61,264 nucleotides of DNA from Halomonas halmophila (GTDB lineage: Bacteria > Pseudomonadota > Gammaproteobacteria > Pseudomonadales > Halomonadaceae). This document shows positions 45,287 through 55,880 of the stretch, one piece after another. The stretch covers positions 1 to 61,264 of the forward strand of contig NZ_BJOC01000006.1 of the NCBI RefSeq assembly GCF_006540005.1, written 5' to 3'. The notes beneath the pieces were generated by a model. It worked only from the letters and a program-made list of their open reading frames with translations. It ran no database searches and had not been told where the DNA came from. Position 1 is the stretch's first letter; the number at the start of each line of letters is the position of its first letter. Position numbers and translations under genes: made by a program.

Positions 45287-45630
45287 CGACGCGACTCCTC
45301 TGAATCCTCTTTGGTGCGGCCATCGACATGGTCATTGCCCATGTCGCCACGCGCCCGCATGGCCAGGATGACGGCAAAGGCCGTCATGGCGAAGCCGATG
45401 ACGATGGCGGTGAGCACCAGGGCCTGGGGCAGCGGGTCGGCGTAGTCATCCTCGCCGTTGATGACCACCGCCCCATCCGTGGTCAACCCGCCCATGGAGA
45501 ACAGGAAGAGGTTGACCGCATAGGACAGCAGGGTCAGGCCGACCACCACGGGAAAGGTTCTGCCGCGTAGCGTCAGATAGAGACCACAGGCGCTGAGCAC
45601 GCCGGTGGTGATGGCATACAGACTTTCCAT
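45283..45630 (-). CDS. mrpC: Mrp antiporter subunit C (six-gene operon)
   Basis: A 115-residue three-helix subunit related to NuoK. The [20 protein letters not shown] motif is the family hallmark. It starts on the last base of the fused mrpAB stop codon and overlaps mrpD by 4 bases. Confidence 0.95.
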   Translation of the reverse strand: MESLYAITTGVLSACGLYLTLRGRTFPVVVGLTLLSYAVNLFLFSMGGLTTDGAVVINGEDDYADPLPQALVLTAIVIGFAMTAFAVILAMRARGDMGNDHVDGRTKEDSEESRR

Positions 45631-48446
45631 CAGCTCGTCTCCTCGCTGGGGGTCGTGGATTCGCCTTGCTTGCTTGGCCGGTGAGGCGTGGTCAGCTTGC
45701 CGAGGTTGGCCAGGATCATCAGGGTCGCGCCGACCACGGCCAGGTAGACGCCGAGGTCGAAAATCATGGCCGTGGCCAGCTCGAAGTCACCGATCAGCGG
45801 CAGGTGGAAATGCCCGAACGATGACGTCAGGAAGGGGTAGCCAAACAGCCAGCTGCCCAGCCCGGTCAGGGTAGCGATGCCTACCCCGGCGATCGCCACC
45901 GGTTGGTACTGGAAGTCGAGGCGCGATTGCGCCCACTCCACGCCGCGCGCCATGTACAACAGGATCAGTGCCACGGCGGTGATCAGGCCGGCAATGAAGC
46001 CGCCACCCGGGTGGTTGTGGCCGCGCAGGAAGATGAACACCGAGACCAGCAATGCCAGGGGCAGCAGGGCCTGAGAGATGGTGGTGAGGATCATCGGATA
46101 GCGATCCGGTGACCACAGCCGGCCCTCGACGTCACTGTGCGGCATGAACAGGCGCAAGCGGTTGAGCAGCTTGAAGATGGCCAGGCCGGCAATCGCCAGC
46201 ACGGTAATCTCGCCCAGGGTATCGAAGCCGCGGAAATCGACCAGGATGACATTGACCACGTTGTGGCCGCCGCCGCCGGGCACGCTGTTCTCGATGAAAA
46301 AGTCCGAGATACTGTTGTGGTCGCGCGTCAGGACGGCGTAGTTGAGGCTGGCGACGATCATGCCCAGGGCGGCGGCCAGGGCGCTGTCGCGCAGAGTACG
46401 CGGCATCGAGGACTCGCGTGGCGTCTTCTGGGGCAGGAAGAAGAGTGCCAGCATCAGCAGGATCATGGTCACCACTTCCACCGATAGCTGGGTCAGGGCC
46501 AGGTCCGGCGCGGAGAAGCGCGCGAAGGTCAGCGACACCAGCAGCCCCACCATCGACAGCATCAACAGCGAAATCAGGCGATAGCGATGCGTGATCACCG
46601 TGGCGATGCCGCTGAACATCAGCAGCACGGCACCGGTGATCAGGACGCCATCGAGCTCGCTGCCGGGCTGGTCGCCGGCCAGGCTGGGCATGCGGAACAG
46701 GCCCAGGCCCGCCAGTATCAAGGCCGTCACCAGCAGCAGGCTCATGTAGCGCTGCAGAGAGCCATTGTCGAAACAGGCGAGAAGCCGCTCGGCCTGGCGC
46801 CCGGTGTACTGAACGGCGCCCTCGAAGACCAGGCGCGCATCCACCGGCTTGAACCCCCTGAGAAAATGACGCAGGTGACGATGACCCAGGTAGGTGCCGA
46901 TGCCGGCAAGCAGAGCGATCACGCTCATCAGCAAGGGCAGGTTGAAGCCGTGCCAGATGGCCAGGTGGAAATTCATGGGCTCGCCGAGCACGGCCCGGGT
47001 GGCCAGGTCCATCAGCCCACCGGCCAGCGGGGAGGGCAATAGCCCCACCAGGATGCACAGCACCGCGAGCAGTTCCACCGGGGCACGCATCAGGCGGGGT
47101 GGTTCGTGAGGTGAACTGGGCGGCGCCTCGCGGGCCGGCTTGAAAAAGACGGCATGCACCAGGCGCAGCGAGTAGGCCACCGAGAGGATGCCCCCCAGGG
47201 TGGCCAGTAGCGGCAGGAGCCAACTGATACCGCCCAGCATGTCGGCCTTGGTGGCACTGGTGAAGAACATCTCCTTGGAGATGAAGCCGTTGAGCAAGGG
47301 CACGCCGGCCATGGCGGCTCCGGTGATCGAGGTCAGCAGCGCCGTGACCGGCATGGCACGGCGCAGTCCGCCGAGTCGGGACAGCTCCCGTGTGCCGGTC
47401 TCGTGATCGATGATGCCGGCGGTCATGAACAGGGCCGCCTTGAAGGTGGCGTGGTTGAGGATGTGGAACATCGCGGCCAGTACCGCCATGGGCGTGCCGA
47501 TGCCCAACAGGGCGGTGATCAGGCCCAGGTGACTGACCGTGGAGAACGCCAGGATGCCCTTGAGGTCGGTCTTGATCAGGGCGAACCAGGCGCCGTAGAG
47601 CAGCGTTGTCATGCCCACCAGGGTGACGACCAGTGTCCACAGCTCGCTGCCGGCAATGGCCGGATGGAGGCGAGCCATCAATAGGATACCGGCCTTGACC
47701 ATGGTGGCCGAGTGCAGGTACGCCGAGACCGGCGTGGGCGCCGCCATGGCGTGTGGCAGCCAGAAGTGGAAGGGGAACTGCGCCGACTTGGCGAAGGCGC
47801 CCAGCAAGATCAGTCCCAGTGCCAGTGGATAGTGTTCATGGGCCAGGATGACATCGCTGCTGGCCAGTACCCGGTTCATGTCGAAGCTGCCGACCATGTT
47901 GCCGACCAGCAGCAGGCCGGCGAGCAGGGCCAGGCCACCGGCACCGGTCACTGCAAGGGCCATGCGTGCCCCCTTGCGGGCATCGCTGCGATGGGACCAG
48001 TAGCCGATCAACAGGAAGGACGACAGGCTGGTCAGCTCCCAGAACATCCACAGCAACAGCAGATTGTCGGCCATGGCGATGCCCACCATGGAGGCCATGA
48101 ACAGGATCAGGTAGGCATAGAAACGCCCGTACGGCTCGTCAGCGTCCAGGTAGTAATGGGCATACAGCACGATCAGCAGCCCGATGCCCAGGATCAGCAG
48201 GTTGAACAGCACCGACAAGCCATCCAGCCTGAAGGCCAGATCCAGTCCCAGTGAGGGTACCCAATCCACCGCGAAGCGCAGCGTCTCGCCATCGGCCAGG
48301 GAGGGAAGCTGGGTGAGCGTCAGCAGCAAGGCAATGGCCGGAAGGAGTCCGGTCGCCAGAGAACAGTAGCGGCGCTCGAGCCGAGCGCCGAGCGCCGGCA
48401 CCAGCACACCGAGAAGCGGCAGCAGTGCTATCCAGAGCAATGTCAT
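45630..48446 (-). CDS. mrpA: Fused Mrp antiporter subunit A/B
   Basis: A 938-residue protein joining MrpA and MrpB, as in the group-2 Mrp/Pha operons with six genes. The NuoL-like part (about 1-510) has [20 protein letters not shown] with the conserved Glu and [29 protein letters not shown] with Lys and His residues, cited by their landmarks. The DUF4040 and MbhE-like region follows (about 600-780), then the MrpB domain (about 795-930; [19 protein letters not shown]). I chose the ATG at 48446; the frame extends upstream with no homology. It is divergent from the second operon. Confidence 0.93.
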   Translation of the reverse strand: MTLLWIALLPLLGVLVPALGARLERRYCSLATGLLPAIALLLTLTQLPSLADGETLRFAVDWVPSLGLDLAFRLDGLSVLFNLLILGIGLLIVLYAHYYLDADEPYGRFYAYLILFMASMVGIAMADNLLLLWMFWELTSLSSFLLIGYWSHRSDARKGARMALAVTGAGGLALLAGLLLVGNMVGSFDMNRVLASSDVILAHEHYPLALGLILLGAFAKSAQFPFHFWLPHAMAAPTPVSAYLHSATMVKAGILLMARLHPAIAGSELWTLVVTLVGMTTLLYGAWFALIKTDLKGILAFSTVSHLGLITALLGIGTPMAVLAAMFHILNHATFKAALFMTAGIIDHETGTRELSRLGGLRRAMPVTALLTSITGAAMAGVPLLNGFISKEMFFTSATKADMLGGISWLLPLLATLGGILSVAYSLRLVHAVFFKPAREAPPSSPHEPPRLMRAPVELLAVLCILVGLLPSPLAGGLMDLATRAVLGEPMNFHLAIWHGFNLPLLMSVIALLAGIGTYLGHRHLRHFLRGFKPVDARLVFEGAVQYTGRQAERLLACFDNGSLQRYMSLLLVTALILAGLGLFRMPSLAGDQPGSELDGVLITGAVLLMFSGIATVITHRYRLISLLMLSMVGLLVSLTFARFSAPDLALTQLSVEVVTMILLMLALFFLPQKTPRESSMPRTLRDSALAAALGMIVASLNYAVLTRDHNSISDFFIENSVPGGGGHNVVNVILVDFRGFDTLGEITVLAIAGLAIFKLLNRLRLFMPHSDVEGRLWSPDRYPMILTTISQALLPLALLVSVFIFLRGHNHPGGGFIAGLITAVALILLYMARGVEWAQSRLDFQYQPVAIAGVGIATLTGLGSWLFGYPFLTSSFGHFHLPLIGDFELATAMIFDLGVYLAVVGATLMILANLGKLTTPHRPSKQGESTTPSEETS

Positions 48447-48682
48447 CGATCGGTCATCCTGCGCGTTTGCGTGAGGCCAAGGGTGCTGCACCCGACGTGA
48501 ACGATCAACGGTGGCGCTAGTGCTGAGCGTCCATACGTGGGAATACAGGCCCATCAATGGCATTTGCGTCCTACTCTAACCAAAACGGACGCGTCTTGTC
48601 CCCTTGACTTGCGTCTCGCTGCGCACTCTCTCTAGAGTCGTACGCATGCGGACGACCCCAAGCGTTCGACCGGGAGAACTGC
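48447..48682. promoter_or_regulatory. Divergent promoter region between the two mrp operons
   Basis: For the plus operon, TTGCGT (48609-48614) and TAGAGT (48633-48638) are 18 bases apart. For the minus operon, the complement holds TTGATG (48557-48552) and TATGGA (48535-48530), 16 bases apart. Both are moderate matches. A 20-bp palindrome overlaps the plus start site. Coordinated control of the two operons from this gap is likely but not shown. Confidence 0.45.
48637..48656. promoter_or_regulatory. Operator-like palindrome upstream of the seven-gene mrp operon
   Basis: GTCGTACGCATGCGGACGAC is a 20-bp palindrome with one mismatched pair, overlapping the end of the candidate -10 box and the expected start site, 26 bases before the mrpA ATG. 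This is a typical place for a repressor site. Confidence 0.5.
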
Positions 48683-51016
48683 ATGCAGCTGGCGATACTG
48701 ACGGGGTTTGGCCTGGCGTTCATGGCGCCCTGGCTACATCGGTGGCTGGGTCGGTACACGCCGCTGATGATGGCGTTGTGGCCGATGTCCATCGCCGGCT
48801 GGCTGGCCCTGCAGTGGCCCGTCGTGCTGGCTGGGGACCCTCTCCTGCTGGAGTGGGCCTGGGTACCGGCCCTGGACATTTCCCTGAATTTCTACCTCGA
48901 TGGCCTGGCCTGGCTCTTCGCCATGCTGATCAGCGTGGTAGGAGCCCTGGTGCTGGTCTATACCGGGGAATACCTGAAGGGCGAGCGCGACCTGCCACGT
49001 TTTCTGGTCATCATCAGCGCCTTCATGACCTCGATGCTGGGGCTGGTGCTGGCTGATAACCTGGTGACCCTGTTCGTCTTCTGGGAACTGACCGGCATCA
49101 CATCCTACCTGCTGATCGGGTTTCATCATGATGACCCCGCCGCGCGCAAGTCGGCACAGCAAGGGCTGTTCGTCACCGTGGGCGGCGGTCTGGCGCTGTT
49201 GGCCGGCTTTGTCATGCTGGCCCAGGCAGGGGATAGTTGGTCGCTGTCGGTGCTCGGTCAGCGCGGCGAACAACTCATCGGCCATGAGCTCTATACCCCC
49301 ATCCTGCTCTGCGTGCTGCTCGGCGCCTTCACCAAATCGGCGCAGTTCCCCTTCCACTTCTGGCTGCCCAATGCCATGGCCGCTCCTACGCCGGTCTCGG
49401 CGTACCTGCATTCGGCGACCATGGTCAAGGCCGGCGTCTACCTGCTGGCGCGTCTGCACCCGGCGCTCGGCGATACCCTCCTGTGGGAGATGACGCTTTC
49501 GCTGGTCGGCGCCCTGACCATGGCGACGGGAGCCCTGCTGGCCATTCGCGAGACGCATGTCAAGAAGCTGCTGGCCTACTCGACGGTCATGGCCCTGGGT
49601 ACCCTGACCATGTTGCTGGGTATCGGCACGCGGGATGCGCTGGTGGCCTTCGTGGTCTTCCTGCTGGCCCACTCCCTGTACAAGGGGGCGCTGTTCATGG
49701 TGGCCGGCATTCTCGACCATGCCACCGGTACCCGGGATGTCACCGCCATGGGGGGCTTGCGCGGTGCCATGCCGCGGACCGCCGCCGTGGCCTGTGTGGC
49801 CGCCCTGTCGCTGGCCGGGCTGCCACCCTTGCTAGGCTTCGTCGGCAAGGAACTGATGCTGACGTCGCTGCTCGGCGCCTTGCCCTATAGTGGGCTGGTG
49901 CTGGCACTGGCCTTCCTCGGCGCCTTCCTGACGCTGGCCGTGGCGGCCATTGTCGCCCTGAGGCCCTTCTTCGGCCCCGTGCGTGACATGCCGGTGACGC
50001 CGCATGAAGCGCCGCTCGGCCTGCTCGTCGGTCCGGCCTTGCTGGCCGGGCTGTCGCTGCTGTTCGGCCTGCTGCCCGGGCTGCTCGACGGCCTGGTCGC
50101 CGTCACCGTCAGTGGCCTGGGCGTGGCGGAACCCGGCGTGCATCTGGCGTTGTGGCATGGCCTGAATCCGACCCTGGGTCTGTCGCTGGTGAGCCTGGTG
50201 CTCGGTAGTCTGGTGTTCTGTTACTGGGGGCGTGTGCGACTCGCACTGGCAAGGTTGGAGCCCGTCATGCGGCATGGCCCCGAGTGGGGCTACGAGAGGC
50301 TCATGGCCGGCCTGGTCAGGCTGGCGGAATGGCAGACGCGCTGGCTGCAGAATGGACATGTGCGCCATTACCTGGCCATGACCCTGCTGGTGCTGATGGG
50401 CCTGGTGGGGCATGCGCTGTTCCTGCGTCACCGCTTCGAGATCGATGTCTCGGTCGATGCCTACTTTCATGAAGTGGTCGTGGCGGGCTTGATGGCCGCG
50501 AGTGCCCTGACCGCCTGTCTGATGCGTTCGCGACTGGCCGCCGTGGCGGCGGTGGGCATCATGGGCTTCTGTATCGCCCTGACCTTCGTGCTGTTCAGTG
50601 CCCCTGATCTGGCGATCACCCAGTTGCTGGTGGAAACCCTGACGGTGGTGTTGCTGGTGCTGGTGCTCTTCCGCCTGCCGCGCTTCACGCGGCTGTCGAC
50701 GCCTGTGGAGCGTTGGCGGGATGTGATCGTGGCGGGCAGCTTCGGGCTGCTGATGGCCCTGTTCATGCTGTCGGTGCTGACGGCTGATGCCCTGCCGCGC
50801 ATCTCCGACTACATGGTAGCCAATAGTCAGCCGCTGGGGCATGGGCACAACATCGTCAATGTCATCCTGGTGGACTTCCGGGCGCTGGATACACTTGGCG
50901 AAATGTTCGTGCTGGCGCTGGCGGCCATCGGCGTGCAGGCGATGCTGCGCTTTCACTCCGATAATGACGTGGTGAGCAGCGAGCGGACGACGAGGGGAGA
51001 CCGCCCCCATGGTTAG
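48683..51016 (+). CDS. mrpA: Mrp antiporter subunit A (seven-gene operon)
   Basis: A 777-residue NuoL-like subunit with the DUF4040/MbhE-like C-terminal region but without the MrpB domain, so it is the unfused form. LFVFWELTGITSYLLIGFHH carries the conserved Glu, and [20 protein letters not shown] carries the Lys and His of the ion path. FSAPDLAITQLLVETLTVVL lies in the C-terminal part. GGGAGA (48672-48677) precedes the ATG. It overlaps mrpB by 8 bases. Together with six following genes it encodes a whole group-1 Mrp antiporter. Confidence 0.95.
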   Translation: MQLAILTGFGLAFMAPWLHRWLGRYTPLMMALWPMSIAGWLALQWPVVLAGDPLLLEWAWVPALDISLNFYLDGLAWLFAMLISVVGALVLVYTGEYLKGERDLPRFLVIISAFMTSMLGLVLADNLVTLFVFWELTGITSYLLIGFHHDDPAARKSAQQGLFVTVGGGLALLAGFVMLAQAGDSWSLSVLGQRGEQLIGHELYTPILLCVLLGAFTKSAQFPFHFWLPNAMAAPTPVSAYLHSATMVKAGVYLLARLHPALGDTLLWEMTLSLVGALTMATGALLAIRETHVKKLLAYSTVMALGTLTMLLGIGTRDALVAFVVFLLAHSLYKGALFMVAGILDHATGTRDVTAMGGLRGAMPRTAAVACVAALSLAGLPPLLGFVGKELMLTSLLGALPYSGLVLALAFLGAFLTLAVAAIVALRPFFGPVRDMPVTPHEAPLGLLVGPALLAGLSLLFGLLPGLLDGLVAVTVSGLGVAEPGVHLALWHGLNPTLGLSLVSLVLGSLVFCYWGRVRLALARLEPVMRHGPEWGYERLMAGLVRLAEWQTRWLQNGHVRHYLAMTLLVLMGLVGHALFLRHRFEIDVSVDAYFHEVVVAGLMAASALTACLMRSRLAAVAAVGIMGFCIALTFVLFSAPDLAITQLLVETLTVVLLVLVLFRLPRFTRLSTPVERWRDVIVAGSFGLLMALFMLSVLTADALPRISDYMVANSQPLGHGHNIVNVILVDFRALDTLGEMFVLALAAIGVQAMLRFHSDNDVVSSERTTRGDRPHG

Positions 51017-51446
51017 ATCCGGAACCCTGATTCTCAGCGTGGCGGCACGCCTGCTGCTGCCCCTGCAATTGTTGTTCTCCCTGTTCCTGCTGCTGAGGGG
51101 GCATGATGCGCCGGGTGGTGGCTTTATCGCCGGTCTGGTGGCGTCGGGGGCGTTCGCCCTGTACTTCTTCGCCTATGGCCGGCAGGCGCTGAGCGCCATG
51201 CTCAAGGTGTCGCCGCGCGACCTGGTGGCCGTCGGCCTCTTGCTGGGCGTGCTGTCGACACTGCCGGCCTGGTGGTTCGGCGAGGCCTTCTTCACGGCAC
51301 AGTGGTGGACGCTGCCCATCATCGGCTTCAAGGCCTCCACCCCGCTGGTCTTCGATATCGGTGTCTATCTGGTCGTGGTGGGCGCTGTCCTCACGGCGAT
51401 CACGGCCCTGGCGGATACCGCCCGGACGCAGGGTGCAAATGACTGA
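51009..51446 (+). CDS. mrpB: Mrp antiporter subunit B (seven-gene operon)
   Basis: A 145-residue four-helix subunit. [20 protein letters not shown] is the MrpB core, matching the fused domain at the end of the minus-strand mrpA. It overlaps mrpA by 8 bases, and mrpC follows 9 bases after its stop. Confidence 0.95.
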   Translation: MVRSGTLILSVAARLLLPLQLLFSLFLLLRGHDAPGGGFIAGLVASGAFALYFFAYGRQALSAMLKVSPRDLVAVGLLLGVLSTLPAWWFGEAFFTAQWWTLPIIGFKASTPLVFDIGVYLVVVGAVLTAITALADTARTQGAND

Positions 51447-51455
51447 GGAGGCCTC

Positions 51456-51803
51456 ATGGAAGCCGTTCTGGCCATAGCCATCGGCGTGCTCTTCGCCGCG
51501 GCGATCTACATGATGCTGCGCCGCTCCATCGTCAAGCTGGTGATCGGTCTGATGTTGCTGTCCAACGCCGCCAACCTGCTGATCTTTACCATGGCCGGGC
51601 TGACGCGCGGCGCGCCGCCCCTGGTGCCGGAGGGAATGTCGGCGCCGGCGGGCCCGGTGGCCGACCCGCTGCCCCAGGCGCTGGTGTTGACGGCCATCGT
51701 CATCGCCTTTGGTGTGCTGTCGTTTGCCGTGGTGCTGGTGCGTCGCGCCTGGGAAATCGTGCGAACCGATGACTTGAACCGGATGAAGGATACCGATACG
51801 TGA
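51456..51803 (+). CDS. mrpC: Mrp antiporter subunit C (seven-gene operon)
   Basis: A 115-residue NuoK-like subunit with three helices. [20 protein letters not shown] is the hallmark. GAGGAGG-type sequence lies just before the ATG. It overlaps mrpD by 4 bases. Confidence 0.95.
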   Translation: MEAVLAIAIGVLFAAAIYMMLRRSIVKLVIGLMLLSNAANLLIFTMAGLTRGAPPLVPEGMSAPAGPVADPLPQALVLTAIVIAFGVLSFAVVLVRRAWEIVRTDDLNRMKDTDT

Positions 51804-53314
51804 ACCCGGCTCTCGTTCTGCCCATCGTGTTACCGCTGTTGTCGGGCACCCTGTCGCTGGTGTTGTGGCGCTCGCGGCGGATGCAGCGTCTGATCGCCGT
51901 GCTCGGCACACTGGCGTTGCTGGTCAGTGGCGTGCGACTGCTGGGGCTGGTGAGTCGAGACGGCATACAGGTGCTGCAGGTGGGCGGCTGGCAGGCTCCC
52001 TTCGGCATCAGCCTGGTGGCGGATGTACTGGGCGCCATCATGGTGGTGCTGACCGGCATCATCGGGCTGGCGGTGGCCATCTACTCATTGGCGACCACCG
52101 GCCGGGGGCATGAGGCCTTCGGTTATTTCCCGCTGATGCATCTGCTGTTGGCCGGGGTGGCGGGTGCCTTTCTCACCGGTGATATCTTCAACCTCTATGT
52201 GTGGTTCGAGGTGATGCTGGTGGCGTCCTTCGCGCTGCTGATTCTCGGCAGTGAAAGGCCACAGATGGAAGGCGCGATCAAATACGTTACCCTCAACCTG
52301 GTGTCGTCGGTGATCTTCCTGGTGGCGGTCGGCCTGCTGTACAGCCTGGTGGGCTCGCTCAATATGGCGGACATCGCCCAGCGCCTGACTCGACTCGAGG
52401 ACCGGCGACTGGTCGATGCCCTGGCGATGATGTTCATGGTCGCCTTCGGTATCAAGGCGGCCGCCTTTCCGTTGTTCTTCTGGCTGCCGGCCTCCTATCA
52501 CACGCCACCGGTGGCGGTATCGGCGCTGTTTGCCGGCCTGCTGACCAAGGTTGGGGTCTATGCGCTGTACCGGGTCTTCACCCTGATCTTCCACCACAGT
52601 CCCGGCTATACCCACGAGATTCTGCTGTGGGGAGCGGGGCTGACCATGCTGTGTGGCGTTCTGGGAGCGGCGGCGCAACATGAGTTCCGGCGTATTCTGT
52701 CGTTTCACATCGTCAGCCAGATTGGCTACATGATGCTGGGGCTGGCGCTGTTCACGCCCTTGGCGATTATCGGCGGGGTCTTCTACATCATTCACCATAT
52801 CATTGTGAAGACGAACCTCTTCCTGGTGAGCGGCATCGTGCACCGACTGCGTGGCAGCTATCAGTTGAAGCGGCTGGGCGGGCTCTACCGCGAGCATCCC
52901 TGGCTGGCCATCCTGTTCCTGATTCCGGCGCTGTCGCTGGCCGGCATGCCGCCGCTCTCCGGCTTCTTTGCCAAGTTCATCGTGATTCGCGCCGGCATCG
53001 AGGCCGAGGCCTATGGAGTGACCTTCATTGCGTTGTTGGTGGGGCTGCTGACGCTCTACTCGATGGTCAAGATCTGGTCCGAGGTGTTCTGGAAGCCGCT
53101 TCCCGAGGAAGGCGAAAGTGACGATCGCCAACCGCCGGCCCGCCGCGAGTTGTGGTTGATGGCCGCACCCGCGCTGGGGCTGGCGTTGTGCACCCTGTTC
53201 ATCGGCCTCAATGCCGGTCCCATTCATGCACTGGCCGAGGCCTCGGCAGCCCAGTTGCTGGCACCCGAGCACTATATCGAGGCGGTCCTCGGTGAAACGG
53301 GAGGTGGCTCATGA
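51800..53314 (+). CDS. mrpD: Mrp antiporter subunit D (seven-gene operon)
   Basis: A 504-residue NuoN/M-like subunit. [20 protein letters not shown] holds the conserved Glu, and [20 protein letters not shown] the Lys. It is clearly diverged from the minus-strand mrpD, so the two operons are not a recent duplication. It overlaps mrpC and mrpE by 4 bases each. Confidence 0.95.
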   Translation: MNPALVLPIVLPLLSGTLSLVLWRSRRMQRLIAVLGTLALLVSGVRLLGLVSRDGIQVLQVGGWQAPFGISLVADVLGAIMVVLTGIIGLAVAIYSLATTGRGHEAFGYFPLMHLLLAGVAGAFLTGDIFNLYVWFEVMLVASFALLILGSERPQMEGAIKYVTLNLVSSVIFLVAVGLLYSLVGSLNMADIAQRLTRLEDRRLVDALAMMFMVAFGIKAAAFPLFFWLPASYHTPPVAVSALFAGLLTKVGVYALYRVFTLIFHHSPGYTHEILLWGAGLTMLCGVLGAAAQHEFRRILSFHIVSQIGYMMLGLALFTPLAIIGGVFYIIHHIIVKTNLFLVSGIVHRLRGSYQLKRLGGLYREHPWLAILFLIPALSLAGMPPLSGFFAKFIVIRAGIEAEAYGVTFIALLVGLLTLYSMVKIWSEVFWKPLPEEGESDDRQPPARRELWLMAAPALGLALCTLFIGLNAGPIHALAEASAAQLLAPEHYIEAVLGETGGGS

Positions 53315-53784
53315 TCGGTGCGGCCTGGCATCTGTTGCTGGGAATCGCCTGGGTGGTGCTGACCGGGGATTTCAGCGGTGGCAACCTACTGGCAGGCCTG
53401 GTCTTCAGCTATCTGGTACTGGCCCTGATCCAGCCCCAGGTGCCGGCGCTGGCGGGCTATGCTCAGCGACTGCCGCGGCTGGTGCGTTTCGCCGGCTTCT
53501 TCGTCAAGGAGCTGGTCATGGCCAACTTCAAGGTCTCCTACGATATCGTCACGCCGCCCTGGTACATGAAGCCGGGTGTGATTGCCATGCCGCTCCAGGC
53601 CCGGACGGAGTTCGAGATTGCCTTCGTGGCCAACCTGATTTCCCTGACGCCGGGGACTCTGAGCCTGGATGTCTCCGATGATCGCCGGGTGCTGTATATT
53701 CATGCCATGTTTCTCGATGATGAAGCGGCACTCAGGCAGAATCTGGCCGAGCTGGAACGCCGGGCCCTGGCGCTGTTTCGCTAG
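53311..53784 (+). CDS. mrpE: Mrp antiporter subunit E (seven-gene operon)
   Basis: A 157-residue subunit. [20 protein letters not shown] is the conserved MrpE block. The N-terminal two helices are followed by a cytoplasmic domain. It overlaps mrpD by 4 bases. The next gene starts 49 bases on, the largest gap in this operon. Confidence 0.94.
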   Translation: MIGAAWHLLLGIAWVVLTGDFSGGNLLAGLVFSYLVLALIQPQVPALAGYAQRLPRLVRFAGFFVKELVMANFKVSYDIVTPPWYMKPGVIAMPLQARTEFEIAFVANLISLTPGTLSLDVSDDRRVLYIHAMFLDDEAALRQNLAELERRALALFR

Positions 53785-53833
53785 GCCGGGCACGACCGCC
53801 GGCGAGTGGGCAACCGATGGAGAGGAGGTCGTC

Positions 53834-54103
53834 GTGTCGATCGTGATGCTTGTCGGTCTGGCGGTGATGTCGCTGGCGTTGTGCCTGACGTTCATCCGCC
53901 TGTTTCGTGGTCCGAGTCTGCCGGATCGCGTGGTTGCCATGGAGCTCTTTTCCTCGATCCTGGTCGGCATGATGGGTGTCATCGCCATTGCCACCGAGGT
54001 TTCCTTCTTCCTCGATGTGGCCATTGTGGTGGCTCTCATGGGCTTCATGGCGACCATCGGGTTCTCGCGTTTTCTGGAACGCGGGGGGCCGCGCGATGAT
54101 TGA
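53834..54103 (+). CDS. mrpF: Mrp antiporter subunit F (seven-gene operon)
   Basis: An 89-residue three-helix subunit. RLFRGPSLPDRVVAMELFSS is the family motif. I chose the GTG at 53834, which has AGGAGG (53823-53828) five bases upstream and gives the same length as the other mrpF. It overlaps mrpG by 8 bases. Confidence 0.92.
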   Translation: MSIVMLVGLAVMSLALCLTFIRLFRGPSLPDRVVAMELFSSILVGMMGVIAIATEVSFFLDVAIVVALMGFMATIGFSRFLERGGPRDD

Positions 54104-54530
54104 TGGATTGGTGGCCGTGCTGGTGCTGGCCGGCTCGGCCTTCATGTGTCTGGCGGCGCTTGGCATCCTGCGCCTGCCGGATCTGTTGACGCGCATGCAT
54201 GCCACCACCAAGGCGGCAACCCTGGGGGTGTCGCTGATCATGCTCGGGGTCTGCCTGCACTTCGCCGTGGAGACCGTGGTGGCGCGGGCCCTGGCGATCA
54301 TTCTGTTCATCATGATGACCGCCCCGGTGGCGGCGCATGTCATCGGGCGCGCCGGATATTTCGTTGGTGCGCGTCTGTGGTCCGGGACCCTCAAGGACGA
54401 GCTGAAACCCCACTATGACCCGCTCAACCACCGACTGCACAGCGGCCTGGACGATGCCGATGCGAGTTCGCCGCACGGGTCGTCGGCGGGGTCGGGGGAT
54501 GACACCGATGACGCTGCCTCGGGGAAATAG
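54096..54530 (+). CDS. mrpG: Mrp antiporter subunit G (seven-gene operon)
   Basis: A 144-residue subunit. ALGILRLPDLLTRMHATTKA is the MnhG motif. Three helices lie in residues 1-90. The tail (about 110-144) is acidic and Ser/Gly/Asp-rich, longer than in most homologues. I chose the ATG at 54096, inside the mrpF end. It closes the operon; no strong terminator is visible before the next gene. Confidence 0.92.
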   Translation: MIDGLVAVLVLAGSAFMCLAALGILRLPDLLTRMHATTKAATLGVSLIMLGVCLHFAVETVVARALAIILFIMMTAPVAAHVIGRAGYFVGARLWSGTLKDELKPHYDPLNHRLHSGLDDADASSPHGSSAGSGDDTDDAASGK

Positions 54531-54592
54531 GGGCTGGCGTACCGCGACGATGTCGGCGATCATCGGACCACACCGCAAAGGACCGCGACGCC

Positions 54593-55858
54593 ATGACCTT
54601 GAGATTTTTTCCGCTTGCCATCCTGTGTGCCGCCCTGGTCGGCTGCCAGGGTGCGCAACCCCGTGATGCCCGGGCCGAGTCGCCCACCAGCGCAGCAGCA
54701 GACGCGGCCGGTGCCACCGCCGAGTCGACGACCGACCGCGAGATGACCTTTGCGGCCTGGCTGGCAGACTTTCGCCGTCACGCTCGTGACGAGGGCATCG
54801 CCGAACCGACCCTGGAGCGTGCCCTGACGGGCCTGCGCTATCGTCCTCGGGTGATCGAGCTGGATGGCTCCCAGCCGGAGTTTGTCCGGCCGATCTGGGA
54901 ATACCTCGACAGCGCCGTATCAGCGACGCGCATCGACAAAGGTCGCCAGCGTCTGGCCGAGCATCGGGATACCGCCGAGCGAATGGCAGCCCGCTATGGG
55001 GTGCCCAGTGAGGTGCTGGTGGCCATCTGGGGCATCGAAAGCAGCTATGGCGATTATCTGGGCGATTTTTCCACCCTGGAGGCCCTCGCCACCCTGGCTT
55101 ATGATGGCCGCCGCAGCGACTTCGCCCGCGGCGAGTTGATGGCTGCACTGCGCATCATCGAGGCCGGCGATATCCCGCCGGCACGCATGAAGGGCTCCTG
55201 GGCGGGCGCCATGGGGCACACTCAGTTCATTCCTTCGAGCTTCCTGGCCCATGCCGTTGACGGCGACGGCGATGGCCGGCGTGATATCTGGGGCAGCATA
55301 CCCGATGTCATGGCCTCGACGGCCCATTATCTGGACGAGGCCGGTTGGCGTCAGGGGCAACCCTGGGGAACCGAGGTGCGCCTGGCGTCCGGTTTCGACT
55401 ATTCGCTGACCGAGCCCGATACGCGTCGCTCCACCGCCGAGTGGCAGGCCGCCGGCGTGCGCGCCCTGGACGGAGGCAGTCTGCCGAGCTTCGACTCGGC
55501 CGCCGTGATCACGCCGGCGGGCGCCCAGGGGCCGGCGTTTCTGGTCGGACACAACTTCCGTGTCATCCTGCGCTACAACAATGCCACCAGCTATGCCCTG
55601 GCGGTGGCCAAGCTGAGTGATGCCATCGCCGGCCGGCCGGGCATCCAGGGTGACTGGCCGCGCGAGCAGCCACCTCTCAAGCGCAGCGACGTGCGCGACA
55701 TGCAGCACCTGCTTAATGAGCGCGGCTACAATGCCGGTACGGTCGATGGCATCCTGGGCCCCAATACACGACGCGGCCTGCGGGCCTTTCAGCGTGATAT
55801 CGGGGTGACACCGGATGGCTTTGCCACCCAGGCACTGCTCGAACGCCTGAGGTCCTGA
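54593..55858 (+). CDS. Lytic murein transglycosylase, MltB family lipoprotein
   Basis: A 421-residue peptidoglycan-cleaving lipoprotein. The lipobox ALVGC puts the lipid on Cys18; residues +2 and +3 are Gln and Gly, which suits outer-membrane sorting. The catalytic domain (about 50-345) has Glu149 in AIWGIESSYGDYLG and the MKGSWAGAMGHTQFIPSSF block. A C-terminal peptidoglycan-binding domain (about 362-420; LLNERGYNAGTVDGILGPNT) follows. This domain set is seen in the MltB/SltB-type enzymes of pseudomonads, so I leave the symbol blank. Confidence 0.92.
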   Translation: MTLRFFPLAILCAALVGCQGAQPRDARAESPTSAAADAAGATAESTTDREMTFAAWLADFRRHARDEGIAEPTLERALTGLRYRPRVIELDGSQPEFVRPIWEYLDSAVSATRIDKGRQRLAEHRDTAERMAARYGVPSEVLVAIWGIESSYGDYLGDFSTLEALATLAYDGRRSDFARGELMAALRIIEAGDIPPARMKGSWAGAMGHTQFIPSSFLAHAVDGDGDGRRDIWGSIPDVMASTAHYLDEAGWRQGQPWGTEVRLASGFDYSLTEPDTRRSTAEWQAAGVRALDGGSLPSFDSAAVITPAGAQGPAFLVGHNFRVILRYNNATSYALAVAKLSDAIAGRPGIQGDWPREQPPLKRSDVRDMQHLLNERGYNAGTVDGILGPNTRRGLRAFQRDIGVTPDGFATQALLERLRS

Positions 55859-55880
55859 AGTTGGCAGCCGCCGGCCTGGC

